This document shows, piece by piece, positions 1-11,174 of a stretch of DNA of 64,000 nucleotides. The stretch comes from Oreohelix idahoensis (Eukaryota > Mollusca > Gastropoda > Stylommatophora > Oreohelicidae): NCBI GenBank assembly GCA_024509875.1, contig JAMPIV010017791.1, positions 87,001-151,000 of the forward strand, given 5' to 3'. The notes beneath the pieces were generated by a model. That model had not been told where the DNA came from and did no database searches. It was given only the letters and a program-made list of their open reading frames with translations. A program made the position numbers and the translations under genes. Positions within the stretch are counted from its first letter, which is position 1, and each line of letters starts with the position of its first letter.

Positions 1-109
1 AGCATATATTTCGCGTTCAGTATACCGTAAAATATCGACATATTCTATTAATGTTATTGACCGCTAAACGTTGCGCACTGCTAAACCCCAGCAGACGCCG
101 TCATTTAAA

Positions 110-380
110 ATAACACCGTAACAGATGGTTTGGCCATGTCTGCAGAATGGAAGAAGATCGGCTACCACGACAAGCATGGGAAACAAAGAGCCAAGGATCC
201 AGACCCCGAGGACGACCCAGAGTCCGCTGGGAGGACAACATTAGACAATCTTTGAAGGACAGAGGACTAGAATAGAACCAGGCCAGGAGGAAGACAGCCG
301 ATAGAATAGTCTGACGCTCTCTCTTCCAAACCTCTACACCTCACGGTAGAAGGGGAACGACTAAGTAAGTAAGTAAGTAC
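110..380 (+). mobile_element. 3' end of a LINE with (TAAG)n tail
   Basis: The plus strand encodes the extreme C-terminus of a non-LTR retrotransposon ORF2: a WFGHVCRMEEDRLPRQ-like block (about 130-180) followed by a Gly-Arg-Pro-rich stretch and a WED motif. This end is typical of many animal LINEs downstream of the reverse transcriptase. After the stop there is a short untranslated tail ending in TAAG repeats at 362-379, as expected of a LINE 3' terminus. The upstream part lies outside the window or is lost. It abuts an unrelated LINE on the opposite strand at about 381. The clade cannot be assigned from this fragment. Confidence 0.7.
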
Positions 381-2330
381 GAAGCTGAGCCTAAGAGGTG
401 CCATATATCATTCCATGTCAGGGACCTCTGCAGGGCTCCTTCCCATGTAGTCCATTGGCCTTGTTGAACCTGCTGCAATGCTTTTTGCAACCTCTTATCA
501 TTCTCAGCTCCTCGTATCTCCTGAACTACCATATCTCTGCGCTCCCTGCTTGATGCCTTGGACCACCAGCGGATGTCTCCATGACCAAATCCCCGTCTAT
601 TCGTTTGTGTGTATCCGATTACCTCTCTCAGTTTGAGTGACTCTTGGGCAGCATCAACAGCTTCTTCCACTCTCCACTTCCTTCCCGTTTTCAGTGTGGC
701 TGAATGGACTTAACCACGTCATCAGCTGACTCGCGTAGCATCATTGCAAGCCTTGCCTTTCCAACTTTGTACTCTTCAACAACTGACTTGAAGGGAAGCA
801 GAAGTTTTGACTTTTTGCAGTACAGTGGTACAGTACCTGGTGGTACCCCTAGCCATTTTCTCATGAACTTGTTGACCTTCTGCTCTATAGCTTCCACTGT
901 ACTTGTGCTTATTTCATATATAAGTAGTGGCCACAGCAACTTCGGTATCAACATGAACTGGAGGCACCACAGTTTGAACTTTCCCAGGAGTCTGCTTTGG
1001 TCTATGATCTGTAGTCCTCTGGCTGCCATTTCTGTTGTCTGTTGTACTGCCTTCGAGTCTTTTAATGAGGCATCGTACACCTTGCCAAGACTTTTAACAG
1101 GTTCCTCAATGACAGTAGGGATTCTTTGGCTGGAAACCATGAATATGACCTCTGCTATCTTCCCTTTCCTGACAGATAGGCTTCTAGACTTCTTGGGTTT
1201 CAAGCTCATTCTGCACCAACTGACTAGTTCATCCAGGCGTGCTAACATCCTCTGGGCCTGATGTTCATCTGATGTCAGAATTTTTGTGTCATCCTATGAA
1301 TGCTTTGAGCGGTGGCATGTGACACATTCTACCGAGCTTTGGATCTATAGCCATTCCTTCAGCCGCATTGAGGATTACCTGTATAGCCATCACGAATAGT
1401 ATCGGAGAGATGGTATATCCCATCGCAATTCCAACTTCAAGGCCAATCCACTTCGTTGTGTACTCTCTGGTTGAAAATCTGACAGAAAACCCTGCGAAAT
1501 ATAGCTTCAGCATTGCTGCAATCTCTTGTGGAACATGATACATTTCTAGGGCCTGCCACAACATCTGGTGTGGAACGGATCCATAAGCATTCGATAGATC
1601 CAACCAGATTACATGGAGGTTTGTTCTGTCAGACTTTGCCTTTTGGATTGCTTCCCAGATCATTGTGGCATGCTCTAGACATCCTGGTGTACCTGGGATA
1701 CCTCCTTTCTGAATGGTAGTTTCAATGTACCCATTTGCCAGGAGGTATGTAGTTAGTCTTTTCGCCATCACTGAGAAGAATATCTTCCCTTCCACACTGA
1801 GTAGTGAGATTGGCCTGAACTGACTGATGTCTGTGGAATTTTGTTCCTTCGGGATGTATGTTAGCACAATGTCTGACACTGTTTGTTGTGTCCATTGTGT
1901 GTGAGGACAGAATAATGCTGGACCATACAGGGGTTGACCAACGGGCTGATCACCCGTTTGCCAGTCACTTCGATTACGGAAACAACAGCAAATGGATTGA
2001 TTTGCCGTTGCCCTAAAGACGCCAATAGGCGTGATGGGAAACGATGGCGAAGAAAACATATCTGCTGTTGCCCTAAGACGCCACTAGGCGTAATGGCCAC
2101 TGACTGCTTTGACGGTCGGTGGCTAAGGACGAAAGAAGAAGATACAGGGGTTGTGATTATTTGTATTCCAGGTTTTATCCTGCAAACTACCAGAAGTGCA
2201 TGAATCATCTATCTCTGTTGAACTCTGAGGTGCAAGTGCTCTTAAAGTCATTGGAGCCAGATACCCAGCGTCTACTGCCTGGCGATTCACAGACGTGTTA
2301 GTCCATGGCTGGAGTGTGATTGATTTCTAC
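381..2330 (-). pseudogene. LINE reverse transcriptase fragment, frameshifted
   Basis: Minus-strand remains of a non-LTR reverse transcriptase. Reading leftward from about 2150 there is an IPKE...QFRPISLL block, then GKIFFSVMAKRL, GTPGCLEHATMIWE, the WLDLSNAYGSVPH palm motif and the catalytic FxDD. The FxDD lies at about 1289-1300 and is split by a one-base frame change: the first two residues end one frame and the DD starts the next. Further left come the thumb-like part (691-1248), with VPPGTVPLYCKKSKLLLP, and a C-terminal extension (403-670). In complete proteins of this kind the extension leads to a restriction-like nuclease domain, which is missing here. A SINE with TSDs splits the gene at 1937-2141. 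The assignment to LINE is solid; an R2/NeSL-like restriction-endonuclease type is inferred. Confidence 0.75.
1937..2141 (+). mobile_element. SINE-like element family A, copy 1
   Basis: A 205-bp insertion flanked by a perfect 12-bp duplication, ATACAGGGGTTG, at 1925-1936 and 2142-2153. It carries a short palindromic head (ACGGG...CCCGT) and a B-box-like TTCGATTACG. Two related ~35-bp modules containing GACGCCA-TAGGCGT are followed by a GACGGTCGGTGGCTAAGGAC tail and a short GAA-rich end. The tail matches the 3' end of the LINE at 60.75-63.44 kb. It sits inside the LINE reverse transcriptase fragment. No clear A box is visible, so the promoter type is uncertain. Confidence 0.85.
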
Positions 2331-2964
2331 ATAGAAGATAAGTGGCAAAACCAAGCCACTGGTCAGCCTATTCAGACTCTACATCAAATATATACAATAA
2401 AAAGATAAAAATACAGTGTATGATGAATCCTTATGGACATAAATATGATAATCACTACTTCACAGTCCAGTAAGGGTGACAAAACATATATGTATTCTAT
2501 AATTGTTAATCAAAAGGTGAAATTCATCATATTGATTCATTTGGATAATTGATATTCCATGCTTATTTATTTCATTCTGTAAATACATTTGATTCATTGT
2601 AAGTTACCTAACCGAAAAGAGAAACTGTATAGGTTAAATAAATTGTAAATATGTACCATCAGACTTGCTAAAATTATTTAAATTGAGTTCCAAGTGTTGT
2701 TGATACATATTATATATAGATGAACCATAATTAGTACCCCTAGCATAATTAGCCATAATAGAAAATAATACTAACACATAATATCAGGGGAGAATTGTGA
2801 AAGGGAGCAAATAGACTTTCAGGACATCCACTCTCATCACACCTGGAGGTTTATACAGCTGGATTCTGCCTTTGATGTCAATACACCTGTTGCTGTCGTT
2901 TTTGACGGTTTCATAAGACGTAAATCTATTTAATACCTTTGACGATCGAAGGTAGAGAACTGTA
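2331..2964. other. unassigned AT-rich sequence
   Basis: No coding region, recognisable repeat or RNA gene was seen. The stretch is AT-rich and lies between the LINE fragment and the inferred start of the element A LTR. Confidence 0.5.
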
Positions 2965-4444
2965 TGTTAACTCTTTGGGACAGGTTGATTTGGGGTTATC
3001 TTCCCTGTGTTTACTCTTTGTGGTTGATCTGTCTTAAGACGGGCCGGTTAACTGTTCTCAAATCTGTTCTGTCTACGCATGCGCTAGTTTTTAGCGCGAA
3101 CCGAGAAGACTTCCGTCTGGGAGTGATGAGCTGTTTTTCTGACCGGACAAGATGTCCGTTGTTCTTCTCTGCATTAACTTGGGGGAAAGAGAGTCTTCAG
3201 TATAACTGTGATCTTAGTGATTCTCCCCAGAGTTATTCTGTTCGTCTAGAATGACGACAGTGGTTATTTGTGTATTTCTCGGATTCTGTCCAAGGTAAAA
3301 TAAACTTTATTATTATGCCAAGATTGCAGAACATTTAGTATGAACCTGTGAGTAGCGCTCACAGTTCTTGAGATCCAGAGTCCATTATGTGTGCTTGACG
3401 TAGCTAACTAAGTCTATTCGTCGAATTACTTTATAGAAGCACAATGAACGTATATTTACATGAAACCCGCATTATGGTGGTATGTTTCGGTATGGAGGAT
3501 AATGCCTGCCTATGAAAATACACAGTTGTTCATCAATCATTATGAGCCCCGACATTACGGCCTATATCTTTGAGCAGAAGAAGAAGTGTCTGACGGGAGA
3601 AGCCAGATGAAGTCTTGACTTTATCAACATGTTCACAGACTTCGATATTAAGCAACTATATTTGTCACAAGACTACCTGACGCGTTTAGTCAGGGGCTCT
3701 GAGCTACAGTATGAAAATGTATATTATCAAGCCAACGTTACTAGCATCATACATACGAGCTATGCAGGGTTGATTATGCTCGATGGTTATATGCATTACT
3801 ACACATGAAATGTCCATGTTCCTTGTTCTACTGACTGTGTTGTCCGTCAACGTACTATTGCTGTAATAAATGTTGAAGAGAAAGTCATCTGCATTAACCA
3901 CATCTGTGACTTCTACGTGTGGTGGAGTGAGTTTGTGTGTCCCTAAATAAGAGCCTAGTCACTTCGATTACGGAAACAACAGCAGATGGATTGATTTGCC
4001 GTTGCCCTAAAGACGCCAATAGGCGTGATGGGAAACAATGGCGAAGAAAACCTATCTGCTGTTGCCCTAAGACGCCACTAGGCGTAATGGCCACTGACTG
4101 CTTTGACAGTCTGTGGCTAAGGACGGAAGAAGAAGAAGAAGAAATAAGAGCCTATACGACTTCGGGTCCTCGATCTGCTGATTACACACATCATTACTCA
4201 CTACAACATCTTACTACTTGTTCTACACACCTGAGAACCAGGTATGCTGTTATGTGTGAGTGTCTGCATTACACCTTGGCTGTGCCTCACGCTGTTGACC
4301 TAGATACACTCAACATTACACTGTCCAGGTGATCAACGACACGCCTACTCAGCGACACTCCAACACTGTACAAATACCAGATTTCACACGAGCAAACAGA
4401 CTTTAACATCTGGTAATAAACAGTCGGCAAAACAGAAGGTTACA
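2965..4444 (+). repeat. probable 5' LTR of gypsy element A
   Basis: The right boundary is inferred from homology of the following sequence to the leader of element B. In both elements a CA is followed by two bases and then a TGnTGGACCAG primer-binding site. The left boundary is the TGTTAAC at 2965, which is an imperfect inverted match to the GGTTACA end at 4438-4444. Without the SINE at 3958-4141 the LTR would be about 1.28 kb, close to the 1.43 kb LTRs of B. AATAAA-like signals occur near 3296 and 4414. No second copy survives in the window, so the left end is unproven. Confidence 0.4.
3958..4141 (+). mobile_element. SINE-like element family A, copy 2 (5'-truncated)
   Basis: A 184-bp copy starting within the B-box-like region, so it lacks about 20 bp of the head seen in the other two copies. 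It is flanked by a perfect 13-bp duplication, AAATAAGAGCCTA, at 3945-3957 and 4142-4154. The tail ends in GAAGAAGAAGAAGAAG. It lies within the inferred 5' LTR of element A. 5' truncation plus a long TSD fits target-primed reverse transcription. Confidence 0.9.
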
Positions 4445-5856
4445 TCTGTTGGACCAGATTCGTGGGTTTCTACATAACATTGTGGAGTGACAGATACGCA
4501 GCGAATAGTGCTAAGCAGGTCAACGCTTTATACTGCTTCATGGACCACAGCTGCTTAGGAACGTTATTTACGCTGTACTTCGGAGATAAATATCTTTCTA
4601 CATTTTGACAGTCGTCAATGGACATATATCGTCAAGTCACGTTGTTTACGTTAAAGCTCAGGAGGTCAAACTGTTGTTTACATACTACACTTTGGAGACC
4701 ACTACCTGTTGTCAAGTTACGGTGACCTTCAACGGTGAATCGTCTTCCATTGTTGTTTACAGTTGTACCGCATTGTACTGCATCTTTGCGGGTGTTTGAG
4801 GATTGTGCTTTAGATAAGTGGCCCGTTTGTGTAGTAAACTATGCCTTTATTTATGTTCAACTGAGCCTTCCTCTACACACATTCTTTATTGTGTATTCAC
4901 ATAACACATGTTCTTTGTTTACATATTGTGTTGGTGTGTATGTTTTGCGGGTTGGTTGGGAAGGTGACTCCTTTAGAATATACCACGTGACAGAGGTTCT
5001 ATTGACCAACGGGCTGATCACCCGTTTGCCAGTCACTTCGATTACGGAAACAACAGCAAATGGATTGATTTGCCATTGCCCTAAAGACGCCAATAGGCGT
5101 GATGGGAAACAATGGCAAAGAAAACCTACCTGCTGTTGCCCTAAGACGCCACTAGGCGTAATGGCCACTGACTGCTTTGACGGTCGGTGGCTAAGGACGG
5201 AAGAAGAAGAAGAGGTTCTATTGAGAGCGTTTTCTGTAGGGACTGTGCATATTTCCCAACGCGGAAATTGCGAGCGACGTGTGTTGCTACTTTTAATTTT
5301 TTTTCTTAGCTGTGACGAGATGTGTTAGTGTCGTTTTCGTTATTTTTTTCCATTCTTTGATTTTTTATTTGTTTTGTTTGTAATTATCTGCTCTCTTCCT
5401 TCCTTTCATTTATTTCTATACACCTTTTTGTTTATAACAGTGTTGTCATTTGTGTTGATTTTTCGCAGTTATCATTGTAATTTTTTACAACATTAGATTT
5501 AGTTAAGCTTTATTTATCATTTGACTTCTGCGAACGTTTTCGGTTGTTCTATATTCTTGTCTTTGTATTGTTATCGTATACATGTTTATCATACACAGTC
5601 TATATATATACTTGGTCATGAACTATTATTGTTAATATGATGCACTTTTCAGATAGAGGTTATTTATGATCATATTATTATAAAGAAACAAGGTGATTAT
5701 ACAAGTTTTTGATTAAAAGACTTGTCTCCCACGGAGATTGGGATAGATAAAGTGAAATGAGTATACAAGTCAAGTATTGCAGACTTGTCTCCAATTGAGG
5801 ATAGGATAAGGTAATCTATTCAAGTTTTCAGGTCTGATCTCATATTATTAGACAGA
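4445..5856 (+). other. leader of gypsy element A, with primer-binding site
   Basis: Untranslated leader between the inferred LTR and gag. The primer-binding-site-like sequence TGTTGGACCAGATTCGTGGG starts at 4447, two bases after the LTR, and aligns with the equivalent site of element B. Further blocks are recognisably homologous to the B leader: a GGGTTG...CCACGT segment, a GCGTTTTCT-TAGG segment, a TTAGCTGTGA segment and a GAGATTGGGATAG segment just before gag. A family A SINE interrupts it at 5006-5210. Confidence 0.6.
5006..5210 (+). mobile_element. SINE-like element family A, copy 3
   Basis: A 205-bp full-length copy flanked by a 14-bp duplication, AGAGGTTCTATTGA, at 4992-5005 and 5211-5224. 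It is very similar to copy 1 and ends in a GAAGAAGA tail. It is inserted in the leader of gypsy element A; the flanking leader sequence matches the uninterrupted leader of element B, which acts as an empty-site control. Confidence 0.9.
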
Positions 5857-7687
5857 ATGTCTACATTAGATGTCTTTATTGAGCAAGGGAAATCCCTTGG
5901 CAAAACTGGTGAGAAATTCGAAGAGTTTGCACTTGCTCAAAATGCCAAGGCACAGAAGGCTGAAGAGAAAAGGATGCAAATGCAGTTGGACAGAGAAGCT
6001 GAAGATAGAAGAATACAGCAACAAAGAGAAAAAAAAAATGTAAATGAACCCGTTACACGCCCATTTAGGCATATTGGGAATATGGTGTTAGGCCCATATT
6101 ATCTTGACCGTCGGCACACGAGGGGTGATGTGGTCGGCATCACGCCGGCCGCCTTAACCTTCCCAGAGTAGCTCTGGTACCCATTTGGGGCTGGGTCGAC
6201 CCAGGAGCCGTTTGTGGCCTAAAAATTTTTCCGCCTCATCTGGGGATCGAACCATAGACCACTGCGCTAGGAAGCCAGTGCACTAACCACTATGCTACCG
6301 CGGCTCCTAACAAAGAGAAGCTGAAGAGAAAAAACTTCAAGCTGCTGCTGAAGCTGAAAATAAAAGATTAGACAGAGAAGCTGCTGCTGAAGCTGAAAAT
6401 AAAAGATTAGACAGAGAAGCTGCTGCTGAAGCTGAAAATAAAAGATTAGACAGAGAAGCTGCTGCTGGGGAGAGAAAACTTCAAGCTGCTGCTGAGGAGA
6501 GAAAATTTCAAGCTGCTGCTGAGGAGAGAAAATTTCAAGCTGCTGCTGAGGAGAGAAAACTTCAAGCTGCTGCTGAGGAAAGGAAATCACAAATGGAACA
6601 TGAGGAAAAGCTATTAGCTTTGGAGTTGGAGAAATTAAAGGTGATGAATATGAGTGCTCCTCAATCAACTTCGGGTAAGATAAAGGAGAATACTTTTAAG
6701 GTTAAATTACCTCCTTTCAACCCTCTAAAGGACGACATAACCTTCTACCTTGATAGATTTCAATTAACATGCGTAACGCATAAGGTAGATAAGGAACGAT
6801 ATGTCGGACAACTGATGGAGTTACTTTCAGGTGAACCATTAAGTACTGTAATGGCAGTAGAGGAAACTGATAGAACTAATTATGATGTTGTCAGGGCAAC
6901 ATTTCTTAAAAGATATCAATTAAAAGAAGATTATCATCTTCGTTTTAAGATAATGCTACCAGAAACTGGAGTAGAGTTCTCTGACTTTATTACTAAGATT
7001 CGTCTTACATTCACACGTTGGATTGAGCTGTCTAAAACAGAAAAAACATATGAAGCCCTTATGGACTTATTACTTCGAGATAAAGTTATGTCATCTGTCA
7101 ATGAGTCTTTCCTTGCTTTTATTCATGAGAGTAAACCTAAGGACATAAAAGACATGGAAGAATACTGTTGCCAGTACGTCACTGCACATCCCCGTGCTAC
7201 TGTTAGCAATGCTAAGGTGAAAGAAGAATTGTCGGTTGCTTCTGCAGCACCATATGGCCCTAACTTTATGAATAAATTCCAAGGTGCTCAACACAACTTC
7301 AATAAGAAGAGCAATCGTAATTATGATCAGAATCAGGGTAACCCATCATATAATGGGTCTTCTTCAAAGAACTGGAGGCGATCAGATATTCCTCGTTATT
7401 TCGGGTCCAATAATTATGGAAATTTGCGGAGAGGTAGTCACTATAGACACTTTCAAAGCTATCCTTCGCGAGGGCATCGAAACCAAACAGCTAAACACTA
7501 TAATCAATAGGGTAATGACAATAGTGATTATGGAACCTAGGATTCGAACCAGAGCGGTGGTCAAGGTAGATCAAACTATGATAATTTCAGAGGGAATAAT
7601 AATCGTGGTAGATCTCAATACAAGAAAAAGAGATCATATCACCAGGGAAACTCTGTACAACAAGAGCCTCATGGTGCCAATAATCAA
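5857..7687 (+). pseudogene. gag of gypsy element A (broken)
   Basis: Starts at ATG 5857 (MSTLDVFIEQGKSLGKTG), matching the start of gag in B and C. It encodes a highly charged coiled-coil N-terminus built from repeated Ala-Glu-Glu-Arg/Lys units, a capsid-like region (about 6690-7200) with a SCAN-like segment around WIELSKTEKTYEALMDLL, and an Asn/Arg/Gly/Tyr-rich tail. A tRNA-derived SINE interrupts it at 6031-6308. In-frame stops lie at 7508-7510 and 7538-7540, after which the same frame runs on into the protease. It is clearly older than B and C. Confidence 0.85.
6031..6308 (-). mobile_element. tRNA-derived SINE family B, copy 1
   Basis: A 278-bp insertion in gag of element A, flanked by an 11-bp duplication, AACAAAGAGAA, at 6020-6030 and 6309-6319. 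On the minus strand it begins GGAGCCGCGGTAGCATAGTG, with an A box (TAGCATAGTGG) and a B box (GGTTCGATCCC). A body follows containing GGGTCGACCCAG, a GGTTAAGGCGGCC block and a CCTAACACCATATTCCC block near the 3' end. The same family recurs at 52.4 and 57.8 kb. Confidence 0.92.
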
Positions 7688-8197
7688 GTGAACGATAATA
7701 AAAATTCTAATGCTGTCACTTGTGCTGCTTTTGACTTTGGGAGAGCATCTAAATGCACCCAATGCTCAACATTATTTGAACCGATCACGGTAACTACTTT
7801 AAGTTGTGGTCACCCTCTTCCCGCTCTCCCTGCTGCAATTGCGCATGACGGGAGAGGATCGCTTATCTTGCATAAGGGTCTCGTGGATAGTAACCCAGTC
7901 TCAGTGCTATTTGATTCTGGGTGCACTACTATTGGGGTTAAGCAATCGCTTATAGATCCTCGCTGTGCCACGGGAAAAATAGTTAAATGTGTAACATTTG
8001 GTGGCACAGTAGAAAATTACTCGACTGCTATTATTCACATTGCTACTCCTTTCTTTACGGGAAATGTCCACGCGTGTCTTCTACCTAATCCTATTGCGTA
8101 TCTTATAATCGGAGTATTCACGGGGTTAAGGAATGCACCCCGCAGCAAATTGCTGCCTGGGAAGAACGGAATAAGCAAACAGCCAATGCAGTGGTAA
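7688..8197 (+). pseudogene. protease region of gypsy element A
   Basis: Continues the gag frame. It contains the conserved C-x2-C-x13-C-x-H motif (CTQC...SCGH, about 7757-7815) followed by an aspartic protease core with the DSGC active-site motif at about 7915. The frame is lost at about 8113, where two bases are missing relative to element B after LIIG; the remaining codons to 8197 are out of frame. In B and C this region is fused directly to gag and to integrase in one frame. Confidence 0.85.
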
Positions 8198-9239
8198 CAA
8201 GAGCACAAGCTCTTATTCCTCAAACTTCATCTACTGAAGTTAATGAAGTAGTTAGCCAAGATGATCACTTGGAGATTTCGCATGACTCTTTTGTGAAACT
8301 ACAAGAAAAAGACCCGTCTTTAAAGAAATTCTTTCTTCTCGCTAAAAACGGTGATCCGAATCAGAATACGAATCGCAAATCATATATCACTATAAAGAAT
8401 GGTATACTAGTGCGTATGGTACAACACTCAGACGCGACTATGCATTCTCAAATTCTCGTACCCAAAAGTATGAGAGCTTTAATTCTTCAACATGCACACG
8501 ATTCTCAGTGTGCTGGACACATGGGTTTTTCCCGAACTAAGTTGAGAGTTCTGAGGTCTTTCTTTTGGCCATTTGTCAATAAAGACATACTAATTTATTG
8601 CCGGTCTTGCAAAATATGTCAAGAGGTGAAATCTAGAGGTACACGTCATGCTGCGCCTATTCAGGCTGCAGACATTCCTATCCGGCCGTTTCAGAAAATG
8701 GCCATAGATATCATTGGCCCTTTTAAGACTAAATCGGCCAGGGAACATCAATGTATCCTTACGTGCGTTGATATGTGCACGCGTTGGCCAGAGGCTATCC
8801 CTCTTAAGAGCATTTCCACTGCTGATATCGCAGACGCTCTTTGGCTTATATTTTCTCGTTTAGGTTTTCCTGGGGAAATATTGTCGGACCATGGCCCACA
8901 ATTGATATCAGAGACAATGTCGCAGGTAATGTCTACTCTGCACATTAAAAGACCTTTGAGTAGTATTTATCACCCAATGTCTAATGGGTTAGTTGAGCGT
9001 CTTAATAGAACACTCAAGAACTTACTGGGGAAGATAACTGAGGATCATCCTCAGGATTGAGACAGGGTCCTACTCGCGGCTCTCTTTGCCTATAGGGAGG
9101 TCCCCAACGAACACACAGGATTTTCTCCTTTTGAACTTGTCTTTGGCGCGCGACCGCGCGGTCCTATGTCTTTGCTGCATGATCTTATAACTGCTGATAA
9201 TATCGACAATGACACTCAATCTTCATATGAGTATGTCAC
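8191..9239 (+). pseudogene. integrase region of gypsy element A, cut by element B
   Basis: Encodes the retroviral-type integrase: an HHCC zinc-binding module (HDSQCAGHMG ... CRSCKICQ), the catalytic core with AIDIIGPF, LSDHGPQL and GLVERLNR supplying the D,D35E triad, and the start of the C-terminal part. A TGA at 9058-9060 replaces a tryptophan codon conserved in B. The reading continues past the stop to SSYEYV and ends abruptly at 9239, where the LTR of element B begins. Integrase sits upstream of RT, which resumes at 18.74 kb. Confidence 0.9.
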
Positions 9240-10670
9240 TGATAAAGTTGATATTTAGTTGGATATAATATATGTTGATAAAGTACACCAGAACACTCCT
9301 AGGCGGGAAGACAGGCGTCTATCATCATCAGTTGACAAGATCCCTATGGTGTTGCCTGCCCCACTGTAGTGTATGGAATGTCAACTTGACCTACGCAGTG
9401 TTGTGTAGACATGGATGGAGTGTATAATGTGCGAATGATGATAAGGGTTCGTGTTGTTGACAAATGTTCTCTTCTCACACTCATGTATGACCGGAAGTCA
9501 TCGACACCAACGACTGTGTACCTTTTCTAAAGTTTAATTGGACGTACACACTCGACAGCACAGATAGTGACAAATCACAGGTTGCCATAATACATCATAG
9601 TACAGTGGACAAATGGTCTTGCAATGTTACATGGGCACTCATGTAGAATAATGGTATAATGGACTGTCAATAGCCAAGCACTCAGTATCGCCCATACATA
9701 TATCATCTGACGTCACTGACTGAGCACGTCAGCTTGTAAACAATATTTCAGATGACTTCTAAACCTAATCTCGTTTAGCAACGATTCTTCAACATAATGT
9801 TCAGCACATATTTTTCCATATAATAATATTGAACCGCTAACAATGGGTTCTCATGTGTAGCAGTGATCTCTGGACTGATCAAGCGATAATACGGGCATCC
9901 CTTTTCTCTTCTTGAAAGTCCTACATGTTTTGGTTCCAAGATGGCTCCACTCGTGAACTGTCACTCACGTTTGAATACAGATAATGAATCTGTTCTAAAG
10001 TTAGTCATTCATACAACATTTCGTTGCTCTGTAGATTTGGTCATGAACAATAGACTGCATTCTACAGAATATAGTGCTGCTAGGAATCGAAGTCGTTTTT
10101 CATCGAGTCAAATATATTCTCTTAAACATTCAAATCGTAATTATCGACAATGGTGGCTTCGATCGAGAGTTCATAAGAGTATCTTTGATTACCTTGGTAG
10201 AGGGAATATGAAACTGCCATTCCTTGGCAAGATGAATAAACACTGGGGTAAAGCATACACGATAGGTCTAGACGACTATCACTTTCCCCAAAACCACTGA
10301 GATCACTTTTTCAAGGCATCAAGCCGACATAGCAAAACACACACAGTCCCTATCAGGACGAAGCCAAATCACACCACTCAAGCCACACATCCGCCGAATA
10401 GCCTTTGACCTCTCTAGAGACAACAGAACATATAGTTCGACTTAGATATGTAAAGATATACAGATATAAGACAGACTTGTCCTACTCAGACAAACAATAC
10501 ACATAAATTCAGGCCATAGATATTCTGAAGCAAGAACAATCTATTATTACCCAAACAACGAATAAATCGCAGTAAAATGTATTTATCCGCGGAGTTCAAG
10601 GGAAGTAACTCAATAATGACTTTCCCTTAAGCACTAAAAAATTACCTATGTATAATATTGTAAGATATCA
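9240..10670 (-). repeat. 3' LTR of gypsy element B
   Basis: A 1,431-bp LTR. On the plus strand it begins TGATAAAG and ends GATATCA, so on the element's own strand it runs from TGATATC to TTTATCA, with the usual TG...CA ends and a short imperfect inverted repeat. The partner LTR at 17310-18740 has the same length and looks almost identical; I noticed one substitution (near 10383 versus 18453) apart from the outermost two bases. Near-identical LTRs indicate a recent insertion. It contains an antisense ORF (9941-10300). Confidence 0.95.
9941..10300 (+). CDS. 119-residue ORF antisense within the LTR
   Basis: An ORF of 119 codons running opposite to the element, with a good initiation context (CCAAGATGG). 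The product is basic and rich in Arg, Ser, Asn and His, with no domain I recognise. Identical ORFs occur in the other LTRs of B and C at 18011-18370, 33793-34152 and 41869-42228. Because all four LTRs are recent copies, their identity is not evidence of selection. It may be a chance ORF. Confidence 0.2.
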   Translation: MAPLVNCHSRLNTDNESVLKLVIHTTFRCSVDLVMNNRLHSTEYSAARNRSRFSSSQIYSLKHSNRNYRQWWLRSRVHKSIFDYLGRGNMKLPFLGKMNKHWGKAYTIGLDDYHFPQNH

Positions 10671-11174
10671 AAGACTGCACGTAACAGTCTTACCACACCT
10701 CCCGGGAAAAAAAAAAATGGAACATTTTTTTTTTTTTTGAAATACATCTAGGAGCAACGTACAATAGGCTCACAACGCATGAATAATGCGCAGATGAAAA
10801 TATCAGGAATACCTATAACGCCTAATATGAGGCTAAGTCGACTTATGGAGCGACTGGTGAGAATGTGTCTCATAAACTGAGAGAAATTATTTCTCTACAA
10901 GTATATTTTTCCAGGAAGGTGTCATCAAAGTATAATACAATTCTGGCAATTACACAATGCCTAAAAAATTCATATCATCACTACGTATTAGATATCTTAA
11001 ATTTATGATTTATGAAGTAAAAAAATCATCAAAGCACAGCGGTGAATAAACATACATGAACCGCTATGTAGTGATACAATCATTATATTATTAAATTACA
11101 AATGTGTATCTATCATGATATAGAAAAGGAACTACTATAGAACTAGACATATCAAGAAGTCTAAGCCCTAATAG
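10671..11174 (-). other. 3' untranslated region of element B with hairpins
   Basis: Lies between the pol stop and the 3' LTR. Immediately next to the LTR is a perfect 7-bp stem, AAGACTG/CAGTCTT, with a 7-base loop (10671-10691). Next come a GGGAGGTGTGG-type purine-rich run on the element strand (a candidate polypurine tract) and an A-run/T-run pair (about 10708-10739) that can also fold back. Element C has the same structure with longer homopolymers. Confidence 0.6.

Noticed and set aside
1934..2203. ORF encoding a TETTANGLICRCPKDANRR-type product, recurring at 3937 and 4735
   Set aside because: Translation of SINE family A; the frame shows no sign of selection and copies differ in flanks.
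2964..3254. 96-codon ORF
   Set aside because: Lies at the start of the inferred LTR of element A and has no recognisable domain.
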